From Diphasiastrum complanatum (taxonomy: Eukaryota > Streptophyta > Lycopodiopsida > Lycopodiales > Lycopodiaceae): a stretch of DNA of 64,000 bases. The notes beneath the pieces are model-generated. The model saw only the letters and a program-made list of their open reading frames with translations. It had not been told where the DNA came from and searched no databases. The DNA is taken from positions 21,959,605-22,023,604 of the forward strand of contig CM055113.1 in NCBI GenBank assembly GCA_029204225.1, written 5' to 3'. This document shows positions 13,001-28,000 of the stretch, one piece after another. Both the position numbers and the translations under genes were made by a program. Position 1 is the first letter of the stretch. Every line of letters begins with the position of its first letter.

Positions 13001-16000
13001 CCCAACTCATACAACTGTCAGTAAACCTTAGGGATTTTTTGTTAGATTGATACTAATGAGAGTTTATGGGTTTGAAATTTTAAATGTAAACAATGCCTAA
13101 GAATTGCACCACGTCTATAACCCCCAAAGATTTCAGCTATGGGTCCTTACATTCAAGGTTAAAGATTGATGTTGATTTGCATATGTAATTTGTAGGTCAT
13201 TTTGTTGATTTTGGTGCCAAGGTTTATGATTGTGTCAAATTATGGGTTTAAAAGCATGTGTTGAATGCTGATGAATACTTGCATATGTATTATCTTTCAG
13301 GTTATGGTGAATGGTCTCCTGTTTCAACTTTCACTACCCTTAAACTTTTTGGGTAGTGTCTATCGAGAGACACGTCAAAGTCTTATTGACATGCATGCCT
13401 TGTTCAAGTTACTAGAGGTAATTTTGATTTTTTGAAATCTGATATGACAAATGATACATGCAACATTGTTCTTGACGTCATAATATGCAACATCAACTAG
13501 AGTCATGCAATGTTTTAGCTACCCACATTTGACGAAGACTTGGCATGGGACATTGAAAATATTGATGCTGTATTTCTCAGTCAGTGGATCTCTACTCACT
13601 CTAGTTATAAGATCTTAAGCTTTAAGATTGAGTCATACATTTTCTTATTAAGAAACATCGTTTTATTAGACTTAAAAGCTATCAATAAAACTGTGAGATC
13701 AGGTTGTGTAAGGAGAATGAGACACTTTGAAAAATGTTACAGAGAAACGAATTTCAATGATCAACTTGAAGGGGCAGCTAGAATCACTTTATGTCATAAG
13801 AACGATATTAATTTGTTGAACCTAAAAACTTACAGCTTGAAAAAATGATTCAATTGTATAAGCTTCAAAAACTTACAGTTTGAGGTGCACTTCTGAAAGA
13901 ACTCAAGGGAACAAGAGCCATACCTTGTTAACTTAATTCATTTGAATTCCTTGAACTTGTGTGATATTTCCAAAGGTCCTACATGCAATGATTTCTGCAA
14001 TTTCATTGACTGACGATTACGAGTACAATCTCCACCCAGCCATAACCTCCCTTTTAGACCTTCCTCCAGCCTAACATCCAAAGCATATCTGAGCTTGATT
14101 CTAAGAAGTAAACACTTCCACCCCATACCACGGATGCTCAACATGGAGGATGACAATGCTTGGCAGATCAACTCTAGGCTCTGATGTTGTAACAAAGGCT
14201 ACCATGTCCATGATCTTCTCAGAAGACCATTTTTGAGATTGATCCTCTAATCAGCCAATGTCTATAGGCATGTGGGTCCACTTAACAACATGGCTTAAAA
14301 GTGACTTTATTTTCATCCTCTCTAGCCTAATTCCTATTCCATTGATTAACTCTCGAGGTATATTCATTAGATATAAAAAAACAATCACTACTACAATGAA
14401 AAGTTTCTAGAGCTGTATAGTTCTTAGAGACAAGCTTTGGAAATACTTTTTTCAAAGGAGCAACGTTCCCATCTATTGACATGTTCTTATCTACCTTTTA
14501 ACTTAAAGAATTTCAAGAATCATTAACGTTGAAGTCTGGCTGTGCTTTTTGCACTATGTAGATAAATCTTTTGATTGACAAGCTCATCTTTTGACACTTA
14601 GCTGTCCCTATGATTTTTTTTTTCAAACTAATGATATTAAAGAGATGGTGAGCTTGCACTCTTGGGAAGAATTCTAATTCGTATGCAGCCTCATTACTCT
14701 TCTCCTTTACCTCATAAAGTTTGTAAGTTTTTTGGAGAAAATTGATACACATTTATAATTCTTCTTGATGATTTTTTTTATTCTCAAATAAACCATCATG
14801 GTTTCATTAATGATCCTTTGTTTGCACTTATGATTATCATCAATCTATCCCTATTATAAGTGCTTTATGCTTTCTTTTGTCAATTCCATTATGTCATCCA
14901 AGAATTGGCTCAGTTGGGAAGCATTTTTAGGGCTATTGGGAGGATTCTCAAGAAACTAAGAACCAAAAACTTTGCAAAATTTGTAGTTCCTATTTCTCAT
15001 ATCATTTTTAAAGTCATTCTGACCAGTACGTTCCAAACGTACGATACGGAACATACAGTAATTCTGAGGCAGCAACATATGCTTGACTACTTTTCACAAC
15101 ATTACTTTTACGTCCATGTAGAGATGTTATATCAATTCTGGCTAGTTAACTAGTACATTTTTGTCCATGATTTGTACTTGCAATAAAGGTTAAATCAAAA
15201 TTGAGTATAATGTATAGTTTGCAATAAAAAAATCAATCAGCACATTTAGTACTAATCGCCATGTTGAGTTGCTTTTGATCAACACAAAAGTAAAAGCAAG
15301 CCCAGGCCCCATACATACTTGGCAGTACTCTAACACATAGTCAAGCAAATAGGCTAACATGCGTCACTCATACACTAGACCAAGTGTCCCAGTGAGCATG
15401 TGACATGTGTCATGTTTGACCGGTCAACCTTGTGTCACTCATTCACTGGACCAAGTGTCCCAGTGAGTATATGACACGTGTCCCATTGAGTAGTCAACTC
15501 CTACTTTTTAGGAGATCAGTCCAGCCACTCCTAATGAATGACCCAATACCCTACACCAAAGCTCAACATGCAACTCAGAGGCTCAATAGCTCTAATAACA
15601 GTTTTATTTACATTCCTTTTACAAATGTCACGATTGGCCGATGACTTAGCAATTTCGATATTTTACAAAAAAAGTACATTTGTGCATAAAACTGTAAATA
15701 ACAAGGATAGGGAGTAAAAGCTGTAACAACTATCAAGATCGAGAGTATACATGAAGACTATCAATAGAGGAGTGAACCTCATGTGACTAGTGGAAAAGTA
15801 GTCTTAGTTAGAGATTTGTTGAAGAAGAAGTTTCAGGTACATTTTTTCTATTTTGTGAGACCAATAAAGCTCTCAATATAGCTTGTTGTTGTTGTGGATG
15901 GTGTAGGTTGCTACACTGCCCCTACTGCCATTGTTGCCTAGGTTACCGCAAATGTTGCTTTGCCTTCCTTACACGAGGACCAATAGACGTCGAGAAAGGC

Positions 16001-19000
16001 TTACGAAGGTTACCTAAGGAGTGAAATGGATCCTCTATGCACTGGGGTTCAAAGTCTCAAGGTGGCAATGGTGGCTCTGATCAAGGATAATGCAATTCTC
16101 AATGAGAAGGTCCAACTATTGGAAGGAATGTCACCTCCAATGATGAACAAGATCCATGAATTAGAGAGGAATTTGTTTGAACATCTTTATTCAAAAAGAA
16201 GGTAGTTTCACTCAAATGTCCATTGTTATTTCAGCTACCAATTTTGAAAGAAAAATGACGAGATCTTAAGTCTCTAAATCTTTGAGAATGCTTGGCGTAC
16301 CAAAAAAGACAACACCACGGCAAGAGAAGAATGAATCAAAGTATTGATACTCAAATCTAAATTGAAGGGCACACATATTTTTCTAGACGATGACCCTACC
16401 TATATTCAAGTGGAAGAGTGCTAGAAAGTTTTTGACGAGGCTAAGGGATCTGGTCGATTTGCTATTTATAGAGATGGTCAGGTTAGATACATGGATCGTG
16501 GACCACCTACCTCTAGTGCATAGGGAGTTGGGGTTCTCGGGCGTAGGAGCACCCTGGTACCCCATCCACATCACCTCCGCATTGGGCTATGAAATTTAGT
16601 AGATTTGATATCCTTCTTTTTACAAAGACTTGTAAAGGGGATTACCAGGGTTTCAGGGATTCAGGTGGTTGTCAATCTTTTGTCTAGAGACTAGATTTGT
16701 GGGAGGCAAAGGTTCTGGTGGAGTGGCATGCTTGTATAGGGACTCATTATAGCCTATCATTGATTTGGTTCGACGGGATGAGAAGGTACTATATCTTTGG
16801 ATTTGGTTTCTTCATCGGAGTATTGGGCTTGGCAGGGATGCGTATTTGGTGGTTTGTTATTTTCCGTCAGAGTCTTTCACTTTTCTAGATAGTATGGGCT
16901 CTCCATACATCAATCTCTTTACTCTGAACGTGGTCATATACTTCTTGCCAGGACATCTTCTAGACAGACAATTTCATGCAGTCACACCCTTTGAGGATAC
17001 ATGCCTTGGATAGTTTGGATATGGAAATTGACAGAATATCCGTTGATGTTGATGGCCCGGTTTCTACATATGGTGAGCATTTTCTTTTGTTAGGCAAAGC
17101 TCATGAGCTTGCCATTCTTAATGGCTTGTCTTTTTGGCCGAGTTCTAGTGACTACACTCGCCATCCTCATAGTGGTGGCCACAGTGTTGTAGACTATTTC
17201 ATGGGATCACCATCTCTAGTATCCTTTTTATTTGATTTCACTCTTTCTCCCACCACACTAGTTGGTCAATCTTTCTTTCCGTCCATCTGAGATCATTATT
17301 ATGTCTTTCTCCATCTACTCCCTCTCCAATGGAATGTGCTCTCAGATACAATTATAGTTGTGCATACTCACACCTTTACTAGGAAGCTCTCCCTTTCACA
17401 ATCCGAAATTTCCCATATGATAGCCCCGATTCATTCCCAAGCATCTTTTCTCACTACAACTCTTCATATTGCCGCTTCCATGGCTTTCCAATCCAAACAT
17501 CATAAGACTCCACATGTCGTATTAACGTCACCCCCATCAACCTTGGTATTATAATGTAATTAAACAGCTCCATCTACAAGTTATTCACACACAATCTTCA
17601 TTCTCTCATCATTTTTGTAACCTCAGACGTTTATATTGTTATAGTTGTCATTACAAAAAGCGTTGTTATGATACTTCTAAAGTGAAGAGACTTGTGGATC
17701 TTTATAGTTCCTCTTTCGGTGCTTTTTGCCATGAGTTTATCCCCTTAGGACCCACCTCCATTGTTGAGAGATCTGCATCTTTGGACTGAGTATGCCACAT
17801 CACTCTACACCTTTCCTGCTGGTCCTATTGTGGTATCTCCGCGTCCCCCCATCTTCTCCTTTTTCACTTGATATATGGTTTCCTTGTCCATTGAGAAGTT
17901 GAAATTCCGTCGAGCACAAGATATTGATGACTTAGAGGCCGAACTCCTAATTCACATTGTTGATATACAAGCATCTATTTTGGACTCACTCCTTCATCAT
18001 GTTGCGTGTCCGGTTTTCCTCCATCATGGTGTACCAATATCACTCACCCCTTCCAAAAAAGTGGTGAACCCATGAAACCTGATAATTGTTATACCATTAC
18101 GATTGGGCACATTGTGGCGCACTATCCTTCAAACAATGGTTACTAGTGAGGCAGAGCCGGGAAGATTACATGCCTTGGGTCATGCTAATTTCAGGTGGCT
18201 TGTAATGCTTATGATTCCTTTGCAAGTTTGGACCTATTTTCTAGAACCATTACAGTCCATTTAAATTATGAAGATGAGAGGTTTTCGAATATGAAAAAGC
18301 TAATGTATATGCTTATTGAGAACATTTATTTACAAGTTTTTCTGACACTATTTTATCAAAATGTGACAATATTGTATGGTTTAAGAGCCAAGAATGGATG
18401 AGAGAGATAAGAAACTTATTTTGGTTTTGTGTATTCTAGGGGATTTTTAGCTACATGCCTTGTAGCAATATAGTACATACATGGTGTCATGGATGCATTA
18501 TCAAAACATTGTTCATGCTATATGGACATACGATGGACATTTAAGAATTTTATACTGTGCTTGGAAGTACAAGGTGCTGAACTCTATTTGAAGTGTATGT
18601 TTTCCAATGTTCTTGTAAAAGGAATTTATTTCTAGGAGCTAGAGTGAGAGTTTGGGAAGGTAATGTGCTCTATAAAAAAATTTTATGACTTCGGTCACAT
18701 TTTATTTATACCATATGCACTTATACCAATCAGATCAAAGTAGAACAAAATCCAAAACTAACAATACAATGCCACATCTTACTGTTCATTGTTTATTTAA
18801 ATGTCAAAATTGTTTTTTTCTATCCAAGAGATAGCTAGAGTTAATGTTAGTTTGTATAAGAATTATATGCAAAATGTGTGTTAAACGGTTATGTAAAGGT
18901 TGTTTAGTTTCCATATTATCGTAATCTTTATCTAACAAGGGAAACATTTGATTTTTAAATGTTAAGTGATGTTTAAGTTATTAGTCCAAAGTGGATATAC

Positions 19001-22000
19001 GAGTATGGAACTATTTGTCATTTAGGCATTGATACTTTATTATGCTTCTCTAGATGTACAATATTTGATCATCCTTCAAGCGTTGGTTTTATAATCCATA
19101 TTGCTTTGTTCTATTCTATGATTTGACAATGGTACATTGATGGTGGAGTAGATTAAACCTAGCATATCTACAACACCAAATGCACAACCTTTGCAGTTAA
19201 AGGGAGGCAATATTCAATTTGAAGACGTGACCTTTGGGTATGTCCCTTCTCATGCTTTGTTTGTATAACTTTCTATGATGAAAGTTTCTCATTGTGAATA
19301 AGTACACAAAGCAATGTTTTGCTTTTTTTGTTTGCAAGATTTAGGGAAGCAAGTTAGCAGAAGAATTGGAGTGATAATTAATGTATGTGCATCATGGAAC
19401 ATTGTTTTGGGCGATTTGTTGGGCCGAATCATGATTTGTAGATTCACGATTGATGCGATTATGTGAATCTATCTAAACCAACTAAGCTATCTTAAACTGG
19501 TGAAGATTCTTTACCTAAGCTATCATCTAACTAGTGAAGGTTCTTTAACTAAGCTATCTTAAACTGGTGAAGATTCTTTAACTGGTTGTTGACGATCGCC
19601 TGGAGATTCTACAGCAGTTGATTCCAAACAGTGAAAATGTGAGGAATTCTCTAACTAAGCTATCTTAAAGTGGTGAAGATTCTTTAGTTGATGATCACCT
19701 GGGGATTTTACAGCAGTTGATTCCAAACAGTGAAAAGGTGAGAAATGCTTTTTATTCAAGTCAAAGCAACTAAGAATATAAAGCTTTGCATCTTCAAAGG
19801 CCATAGAAACAACTAAGTAATAGTATGCTAAGTAACGGTGTATCTGAATTTTGAAGCACAATAGATTTTTATCATTCATTGAGGATCTATGATCGCATTG
19901 TTAAAAGGGTTGATCTTATGACTGAGATATACCAATTCATGTTAAAAAACTTTGCATTTGGGTTCCTTAGCATGAATTTAAAAGCAATTGCCTAATCAAG
20001 TCTTTATATAAGGTATGAACATCCAACACCTATTTATAGCAAAACTCATGCTCCAAATCAAGTACTAGAATCTCGAACTCGAGTCTAACTAAAGTCTAAC
20101 TTGACTTTGCTAAATATAGATAAAGGCCTCTAGCATCAGCACGCAGGGCCCAGGCATGACCCACTAATCCTAATTAATCCTAGACAACAACATTAAGGGT
20201 AACAATGTGAACATTGACTCTAACACTCTCCCTTAATGTTTACATTCTTAATAGCAACTATGCATAGTATAAGTAAAAATGTATATCCTCCTATAATGAA
20301 GCTCTTCAATTCTGATGTAGAATTCATGATCAACTTTGATCTCAATGTCTTCATTACTCGATATAGAACTTCGTTTGTACGTCGATGTAGAATTCCTTCG
20401 TATGATGATGTAGAATTCCTTCGTATGTCGATCCTTTTCATATGAACTTGCTTCATGTGACTTCCAAACATCTTGCTTTTATCTTCATGTCCCTTAGTGC
20501 ATAAGTGAGTGCAACACATCACCCGATGCCTGGCTTCCTTTAGATCAAACAACGTGACTCCCCTTGAATCAAATAATGTAGACATGATAACATTTGCCAT
20601 AACTTTGAAAACTATTTTGCTTGAAGATTGACTTCCTTGGTCTCTTTGAACATCATCCAAGGCTCAAGCTATTATAAATATGTAAGGATCTCACCAACGC
20701 TCTAAAAGGAAGACCCTCTTTGATTACCAAAGCACCAACAATCATAAGTAGGAAATGGATCTACAAATGTCAACAAACAAATGTTTTCCAATTGTTTTGC
20801 ATAAACACCCACTTTAGAAACCTGTACTTTTAAATAGTTGACTCCACCTGTGTTGAGTCCTTGAATTGAATCCACTTCAATTCTCCTGTTACTCTCATAA
20901 GTTACCACCTGTGATGGACTTAGTTGAATTACTTCCCTTGGATGTTCATCTTGAAAAGTATTGATAACACTTCATATTTGCATTCCTGTTAGGATCCACG
21001 CTCCAATCAACGATACAAATATAATGTCATCCATGAACCAAACGAAAAATTTGCAAGTAATAGATCATCCAAATAGAAAGATATAAAGTATGTGATACTT
21101 CCTCACACGAAATATTCGCTACTTCCTCCTCGAATACCTTCTCACACAAAGTACTTGATACTATCTTATGAAATTTCTTGCCTCCATCTCACACGTGGGA
21201 ATCTCTTGCCTCTATCTCACACATAGAGTCACTTGCCTCAATGAAACTTTCCAACTTAGAAAGCATCCTCAATGTGACATCTATTTTGTCACTGCTTATG
21301 CAAAATTCATCAAGAATGTATCTCGACACTATGTCAAATAAATATGCAAACTTTCCAAGTGGTGTATGTCCATCTTCCTGCCGATTAAGAGATTCAAACA
21401 CCTTGATCATGAAATAATTATCTTGAATCTTTTCTTAGATTATTCCTACACCAAAATCATCCATGACAATAAACAAAGTAGAGATCAAAGATTCATTATA
21501 TCTCATCACCTTGACGGAATCTTGCTTCACTTAAGAAGACTCGATATCGATTTTTTGAGGTTAATCAGTAACTTGTTGGTTCAACAAATGGATGCCATTA
21601 GTTTTATGAGGCTAAACAACAACCTTGCCATTTGATTTTCAAAGGCTATTCAACAACCTGTCCAATTGAGTTCCAAAAGCTAATCAACATCCTTAGCTTC
21701 AGAACCTACCACATAACAATGAACTCGGATAGATTCAAGAACTTGAAGAAAAACATAGAACTCTTCTTCAACTTACTAGACCTTCCTAGTAGAATTGAAC
21801 TTTACTTGGTACCACCACATGAACAATCAAATATGACTTGGATGGTATCGAGGAATTCACTTGAGAATTACAATCACTTTGATTAATCATAAATCTTAAG
21901 TGATATTAGTTCAGATAGATTCCAATACAAAGCCTTAGATTGCTCTCTGGAAGCTTGGTCTTCTCAAACTGACATGAAGTAGAATAAGAAAATAGTAAAA

Positions 22001-25000
22001 CCCAAGAAAGATCTCAACTGCATTACAGTTCTAAAAACTGGCCATAGCATAGAGGTTCTCTTGCTTAAGATTGCTTAGCAATACGGAGATGTTGGACATG
22101 CTCCTCAAGTGTCTTACTGAATACCATCCAAGAACATTGCGACAAGTTTTCCCAAACGTGAATGAAATAAATCGTTCATCATCTGTTGAAACATAGCAGG
22201 AGCATCAGTTAAAGTGAATGGTAGAATTTCAAACTCATAATGGCCAAATTGAGCTCAAAATCCAATTTGGTAGCATGATGCATCACCAGGATGAATCCTT
22301 ATTTAATGTTATCTTGCTCTAAGATTGATCTTAGTAAAGTGTTGAGCTTCACCAAGACGGTTGACAAGATCTTCCATTCTAGGTAATGGGCGTTTATCTT
22401 TTATGGTAACCTTGTTTAGCGCCTTATAATCAATGCATATGCGAATATCCCCATTCTCTGTATTTCTCGAAAGGACCCCATGGTGATTTATTGGGTCGTA
22501 TTTGCACCATTGTAAGGTATCCTTGCCATGCCATCCTCCTCTTTTTGGCTAGACTTGTAAGGTGGCCCAAGCCATTGGCTCCCTAGCAATACCTCTATCC
22601 CATGGAGTGTCTTATCACACTCACATCTAATAGTCCATTAGGTGATTTAGAACGAAGAACATTTTTGAATCCATTCCTTAAAGTCTGAACTATCTATTAT
22701 TCGTTGGGTACAAGTTTTAAATTGGAAGTCTCAAAGATCACAACATTAGCAAGATAATAAATCTTATATTTAAAACTCAATTTTTTTCCCATTGACTTCA
22801 ATAGAAGAAATACCTGGAAGAGACAGATCAGTCTCTCTGCTTAAAGAAACTAACTTATCACCATTTTTTTTTTCAAATGGCGATTTTTAATTTCAATCAG
22901 CAAATCATTTGATTTCTTATATAACCACTCATGCCTTGAAATTTAATATATTCTATTCAAATTCATAACATAAAAATACACTAATTCCATATTGTCTTGC
23001 AACTGCAACTGCAAATTCGGTACCTTCACATCCCAAATTTCGGTACTGATGGTCACTAGCTTTCATGGGAATCTGGAGTTTCTACACTAAATGAGAACTA
23101 ATAAAGTTATGAGCTGCCAGGAGCACATTAACCTCAATTCCTAAAATCTTACTCTTAAGGCAAAACAAATTATCTGGCCCATATGAAGTTGTAGTCCTAA
23201 GGCAGTGGTCACAACTACAATTTTTAAGAAAGAAAACTCAATAGAAGAAAGTTTACCTCCACCAGGATGTTCTTCCATCTTCGCACGTGATGCTGCTTTC
23301 TTTTTTCTTATGGGGCATTGCTTCATCATATTTCCCATGTTCTTGCAAAGAAAACACACATTTTCTTTTTGTGCCTTGGATCAAAGAAGAAGCTTTTTCC
23401 TTCAAAAATAGCAAAACTGCAGCAATTTGCTCATCTTTCAGCATACCCTATGACTTAAATTAACTTGACCAATGGTTCAGCCAATTGTCCATTACTTCTG
23501 GTTTCTTGTCCTTATGCTCGCCCAAGAAAAATCAAGTTACTAGTGGTAACTGACTGCAATTGCGATACAATTGTGTAATCTGAGATTTTTCCATTTTATT
23601 TTAGATATTTAAACCCAATATTTACTGTTGCTTTTGTTGCAGTAACAAGGTTTTGAACCTTGACTATTAGCCTTCGCTCGATCTACAAGTTAAAAACCGA
23701 TTCAACTGACCCATAGATTCCGGGAACCGTGGATGGTTCACGACGTTCTCAGAACCATACAATCTTTTTTGGGGGGAACCATGGTGAACCGTACTATTAA
23801 TTAATTAATTAATTTATTACTTTTTTTTTTAGTTTCCCACCCCTAAAAACAGCCCAAAAAATTTCAAAAACAAAGGCCAAAAAATGCCAAAAAAACAGAA
23901 CTTATTTTTAATGCTTTGCTGTATCAACAGAACTTTATTCGGACTGTAGTGGGTCTAATGGCCTTTAATTTAAGACAAGGAGCTCTGTTTAGAAATAAGA
24001 TCCTTGTACAGTCTTATTTGTAATGGAGATCCTTGTACAGTCTTATTTGTAATGATAAATAGCTAATTAATTAATTAAATACTGGAACCGTACCACGGTT
24101 CATGAACCGTGGTACGGTTCACCCCACGGTTCCCAGGACCCACGGTTCTGGGAACCGTGGGTTCTATGAAGTGACCAATGAAAATAGTTGGTGTTGCCAT
24201 ATCAAAAATTCTGTGAAATTAAAAAAAGTGGCAATTTTCATTTATATTGGTAAAAATACAGTTATTTTGAGTGATTTCAATATACATGCTAAGATATGAT
24301 GCTACATTTAGTAGATTGATAATCGAGAAATCTATATTATGGGCAAAAAGCAAAATAGCACTAAATCTAGCAAAACATAATGGTTTTTTTAAAGATCTGG
24401 CTACTTCACTATGTTTAGCTATGTTTTCAGCAAAAAAAAAACTAGGCAAAAGCATTGAAAACGGCTTTTTGTTGCCATTAACTCAGTATAGGTCCAGTCA
24501 CCGTGCATGACACTTTTACAGAGAGCACATGGGGTGTATGAAACCAATATAAACAATCACATCACAACATAGGTCCATTCACCATGCATGACACCTCTAC
24601 AGAGAGCACATTGGGTGTTTGAACCCAATATAAACAACCACATCACAATTAGACATCAGATTGTGGAAGTTTTCAAAGCCCATAGTGCATCCTATCAATT
24701 CTTTCCAAAAATTGGTGAAAATGAGTTTTCTAGCTTAGATGCTTTGAAATATTCAGATTTTAGCAACACTGAAAGAAATCACCATGCACCGAGGGTATCG
24801 GGGATAGATAACTGTTAGAGAAGAACCCACAACCATTGAAGAAAATCCATCACTGTCCATGCACAGTCAATGGTCAGGAATAGTTAGTTTTGAGGTAAAA
24901 ACACCAAAAATGAGTAAAGAATGATGAGAAAGGCTAATCTGTTAAGTTTGTTGCACTTGTTATCAGCAAAAAATGTAAACATTCTTTTGATAGAAAATTC

Positions 25001-28000
25001 GGATTGACAAGCTTGGAAACGCACTAAACTCACCTTCATTTATGAAATGTAAATATTCACAGCGAATTTAATATGAAATTCTGCAGAACTAAGAATAAAA
25101 ATACTCCATTTTGACCACAGTTTGACTTTGCAGTAACTTCTACTAGACAGTCAAAAAGGATAAAAAATGGATCTTAAGGCTTTCTAGGACATCATAGAAC
25201 ATTTAGATCCACTCAAAAGAGGAATGGTTTGCAAAATGTAAAAGTAACCCCTTTGACTAAAACGTCAACTTAGTGATAACTTCTGATGTAGAACTCTATT
25301 TGACATGAGAGAGAGATAAATTGCTTCGTCATGCCCTCAAATATGTATAATCTCCAAATTTTGTTGCCAAAAAACATAAAAGCGGTGATTTTGGCCAAAT
25401 CCTAAAATTGGGGTTTCCTGAAGACTGAACAAAATGCAGGACGTCCATGGCACTTCTTGCTGCAAAGATTGCAATGCAATTAACATAATCGAATTTCAGC
25501 ATCAAATATAAAAGTTATAGCAAACCATGTGAAAAGAAAGAGGGTGGTTAGAAAAGTCTGCTAAAGAGAGAGAGCCTCTGGAGAGAATCACTAGAGAGAG
25601 AAAATCCAGAAGAAATTGGCTCTGTCCCAATTGATCAGGAAAGTGCTCGATACCAAGTTGAAAACACATTCATGAATATTGGCATGAAATGAAGCATAAA
25701 TGACAATACATGATATAAGGTGAGCTGAAATTGTACTTTTTGGTGTTATCAATCACTATAAACTCCAAGCTGTCAATTGAAGTATAAATGCAAGCATATG
25801 ATGTTTTTTCTGCACTTCAGGTATAATACTGAGCGACAAATCTTGGATCATGTGACATTCGATGTACCTGCTGGAACAAGCATTGCCGTTGTAGGAACCA
25901 GTGGAAGTGGTATGGTCTTTATTTTTAGCAGTTACATGGAATTGTGCAGATATTATTCTCTTGAGCACCAAGTTTGTATATGTGGCAGTTTTCTCGTCTG
26001 ATTTCAGTTCTAAGCTCTGAGTTCTACCCACATGATTTCTTTTAACAAGGATAAGCTGGGAGACAAGATTGCTCGAAAATCTACGCCTGATGTAGTTAAC
26101 AAAATCCTTTTGAACGATCATATTTGCCGAGTCAAAATATGTCTTGCTATTTTGATTCCAAGCCTTAAGTGGCAGGTCTCCATCTGAATTGAGCAGGAAT
26201 CTCGATATATAGTGTAGTGTGTGCAGATATCCCTCGGGAGATATCTTAGGAGTTGCAAATATCTAGGTGTACCCTCACATGATTGGGACCACTGATCCTG
26301 CTTGGAATCATTTGATTTAGCCTCAGTATGCACCCTTCACCTACCAAATGAAGTTTTTTCATAATTTCGCATTTTGGCATGTGTTATTTCTGATTTTTGA
26401 TAAGGCTTGTCATAATGGGATAATGGACATGAGGGATTTCAAAGGGAAGGATCCGTTTCTGAAGGTCAAGAACAGAGATGGTTGCAGATACATCTGGCTT
26501 ACACTGAAGTTATCTGTTTGGAGGTACTGTCTCCAGCCTTTCAAAGGCTTGCGACATCCTGAAGAAGGAAAGAATTAAAGATATACATATTGAAAATTTC
26601 TGGACAACTGTGCAAGTTATTGAATGTGCAGTCAGTTGTTTTCAAATCTCAATAGATGTGAACGAATTGCAGATGTTGAGATTTTTCTGTGAGACATTCA
26701 ACACACATTTCCAATAACTCAGGAGTCAGGCTTGTGTATTGGTCATGGAGTGAGAGTATGCTTATAACAAACTGACTAGGATTAACTGAGATACTTAGCC
26801 AAAAATTTCATTTTCCTAAGATTTTTACAGAGATATCTTGGAGTACCTTATAGCAGTATCCTATTATGAAACTGGGAATCCCTTGTTGAGATTGTAGAAA
26901 TACAATTATACAGCTTCATGTGGGAGCTTGGATATGTAAAACATCAGATTGTAAGCAGCTTCCCATTAAGATGCCTCTTTTCATGAGGCTGCTTATAGTA
27001 ATTGTTTTCACGATTGACTTCTGGAAGTTTATTGCTGATGTTGTCTTTCCTTTGATTTTGCTTTACTGTTGTATGAAGCTGACACATTAATTAACTGGTA
27101 GCCCATTCGAATTTGCAGGCAAGTCTACAATCTTGCGACTTCTGTATCGTTTTTTTGACTGCGATTCAGGAAAAGTAAGGAGTTTCGAGTTACTAGACTG
27201 GAAATTAGGACATACTTATAGCTAAATCATTTCAAATCTGCGATAGCACAACATTTCTTGTATGCTCTCAGAGAAGCTAGTTGAGTTAATCTCGCTAATT
27301 TTTTCATTATTTATATCATTGTCCTCTAATATCTTCAACATTGACATGTTTTACCAGTGCATGTTTTGACCTTTCATTAGCATCTACTAGCTCAATTGGA
27401 CAAAATTATTCTCTGTTTCTTGATTATGACAGGTGAAAATAGATGGTCAGGATATAAAAAATGTAACGCTGGACAGCTTAAGGAAGTCCATTGGCGTAGT
27501 TCCACAAGATACTGTAAGATGAGATGCCCTTTTCATTACTTCCAACTGCTTGGCAATTTCCTGTAGCTTACAAGCATTAGCAAGGTAGTGAGTAACTTAA
27601 TATTCTCAGTACCAGAACATTTAAAGAAGAACCTCTAGCTTTGAGTGGAGTAACTTGAAATCATAGAATTAATGAACCGTGGGCGGTCACCACGGTTCTG
27701 AGAACCGTACAGTGAACCGTACGATTCACAGAGATTGGTTCCCAGAACCGTGGTGAACCATGGTAACTAAATAATTAATTAAATTTTGTTTTACTTCCAT
27801 GAGTGCCAAAAACAGTGATAGAAATTTCAACCATTTGTATTCCTAAGTGATACAGTGATACAGTTTACAACAGCGAGTGCCAAAAACAGATTTCTTTTAA
27901 CAGGGAGTGCCAAAAACAGTGAGTGCCACAGATTCTATGACAGAGTGCCAAAAACAGTAGTGAAATGAGAGCCAAAAACAGTGAAATGAGGCCAAAAACA

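Larger units (their letters stand above)
15870..18215 (+). mobile_element. Degenerate L1-like LINE, copy 2 (same family as 1-2598)
   Basis: In order: an ORF1-like coiled-coil area (about 16060-16370); an endonuclease region (about 16390-17300) with [10 protein letters not shown] near its end; a His/Lys-rich linker (about 17560-17790); and the reverse-transcriptase start (17875-18075) with I-E-K-L-K-F-R-R-A and [10 protein letters not shown]. The last block aligns with 1517-1714 of copy 1. The element stops before the catalytic part of the reverse transcriptase and has no CTTT tail. All frames are broken. Confidence 0.7.

Noticed and set aside
20220-20660. 146-codon minus-strand frame
   Set aside because: Its end overlaps the polypurine tract and LTR start of a copia element. 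No RNase H or other pol motif was found, so no gene is called.
25620-25820. Possible minus-strand LTR after GTGCTCGATACCA
   Set aside because: The primer-site-like match is short, no TG..CA boundaries were found, and only 160 bp separate it from exon j.
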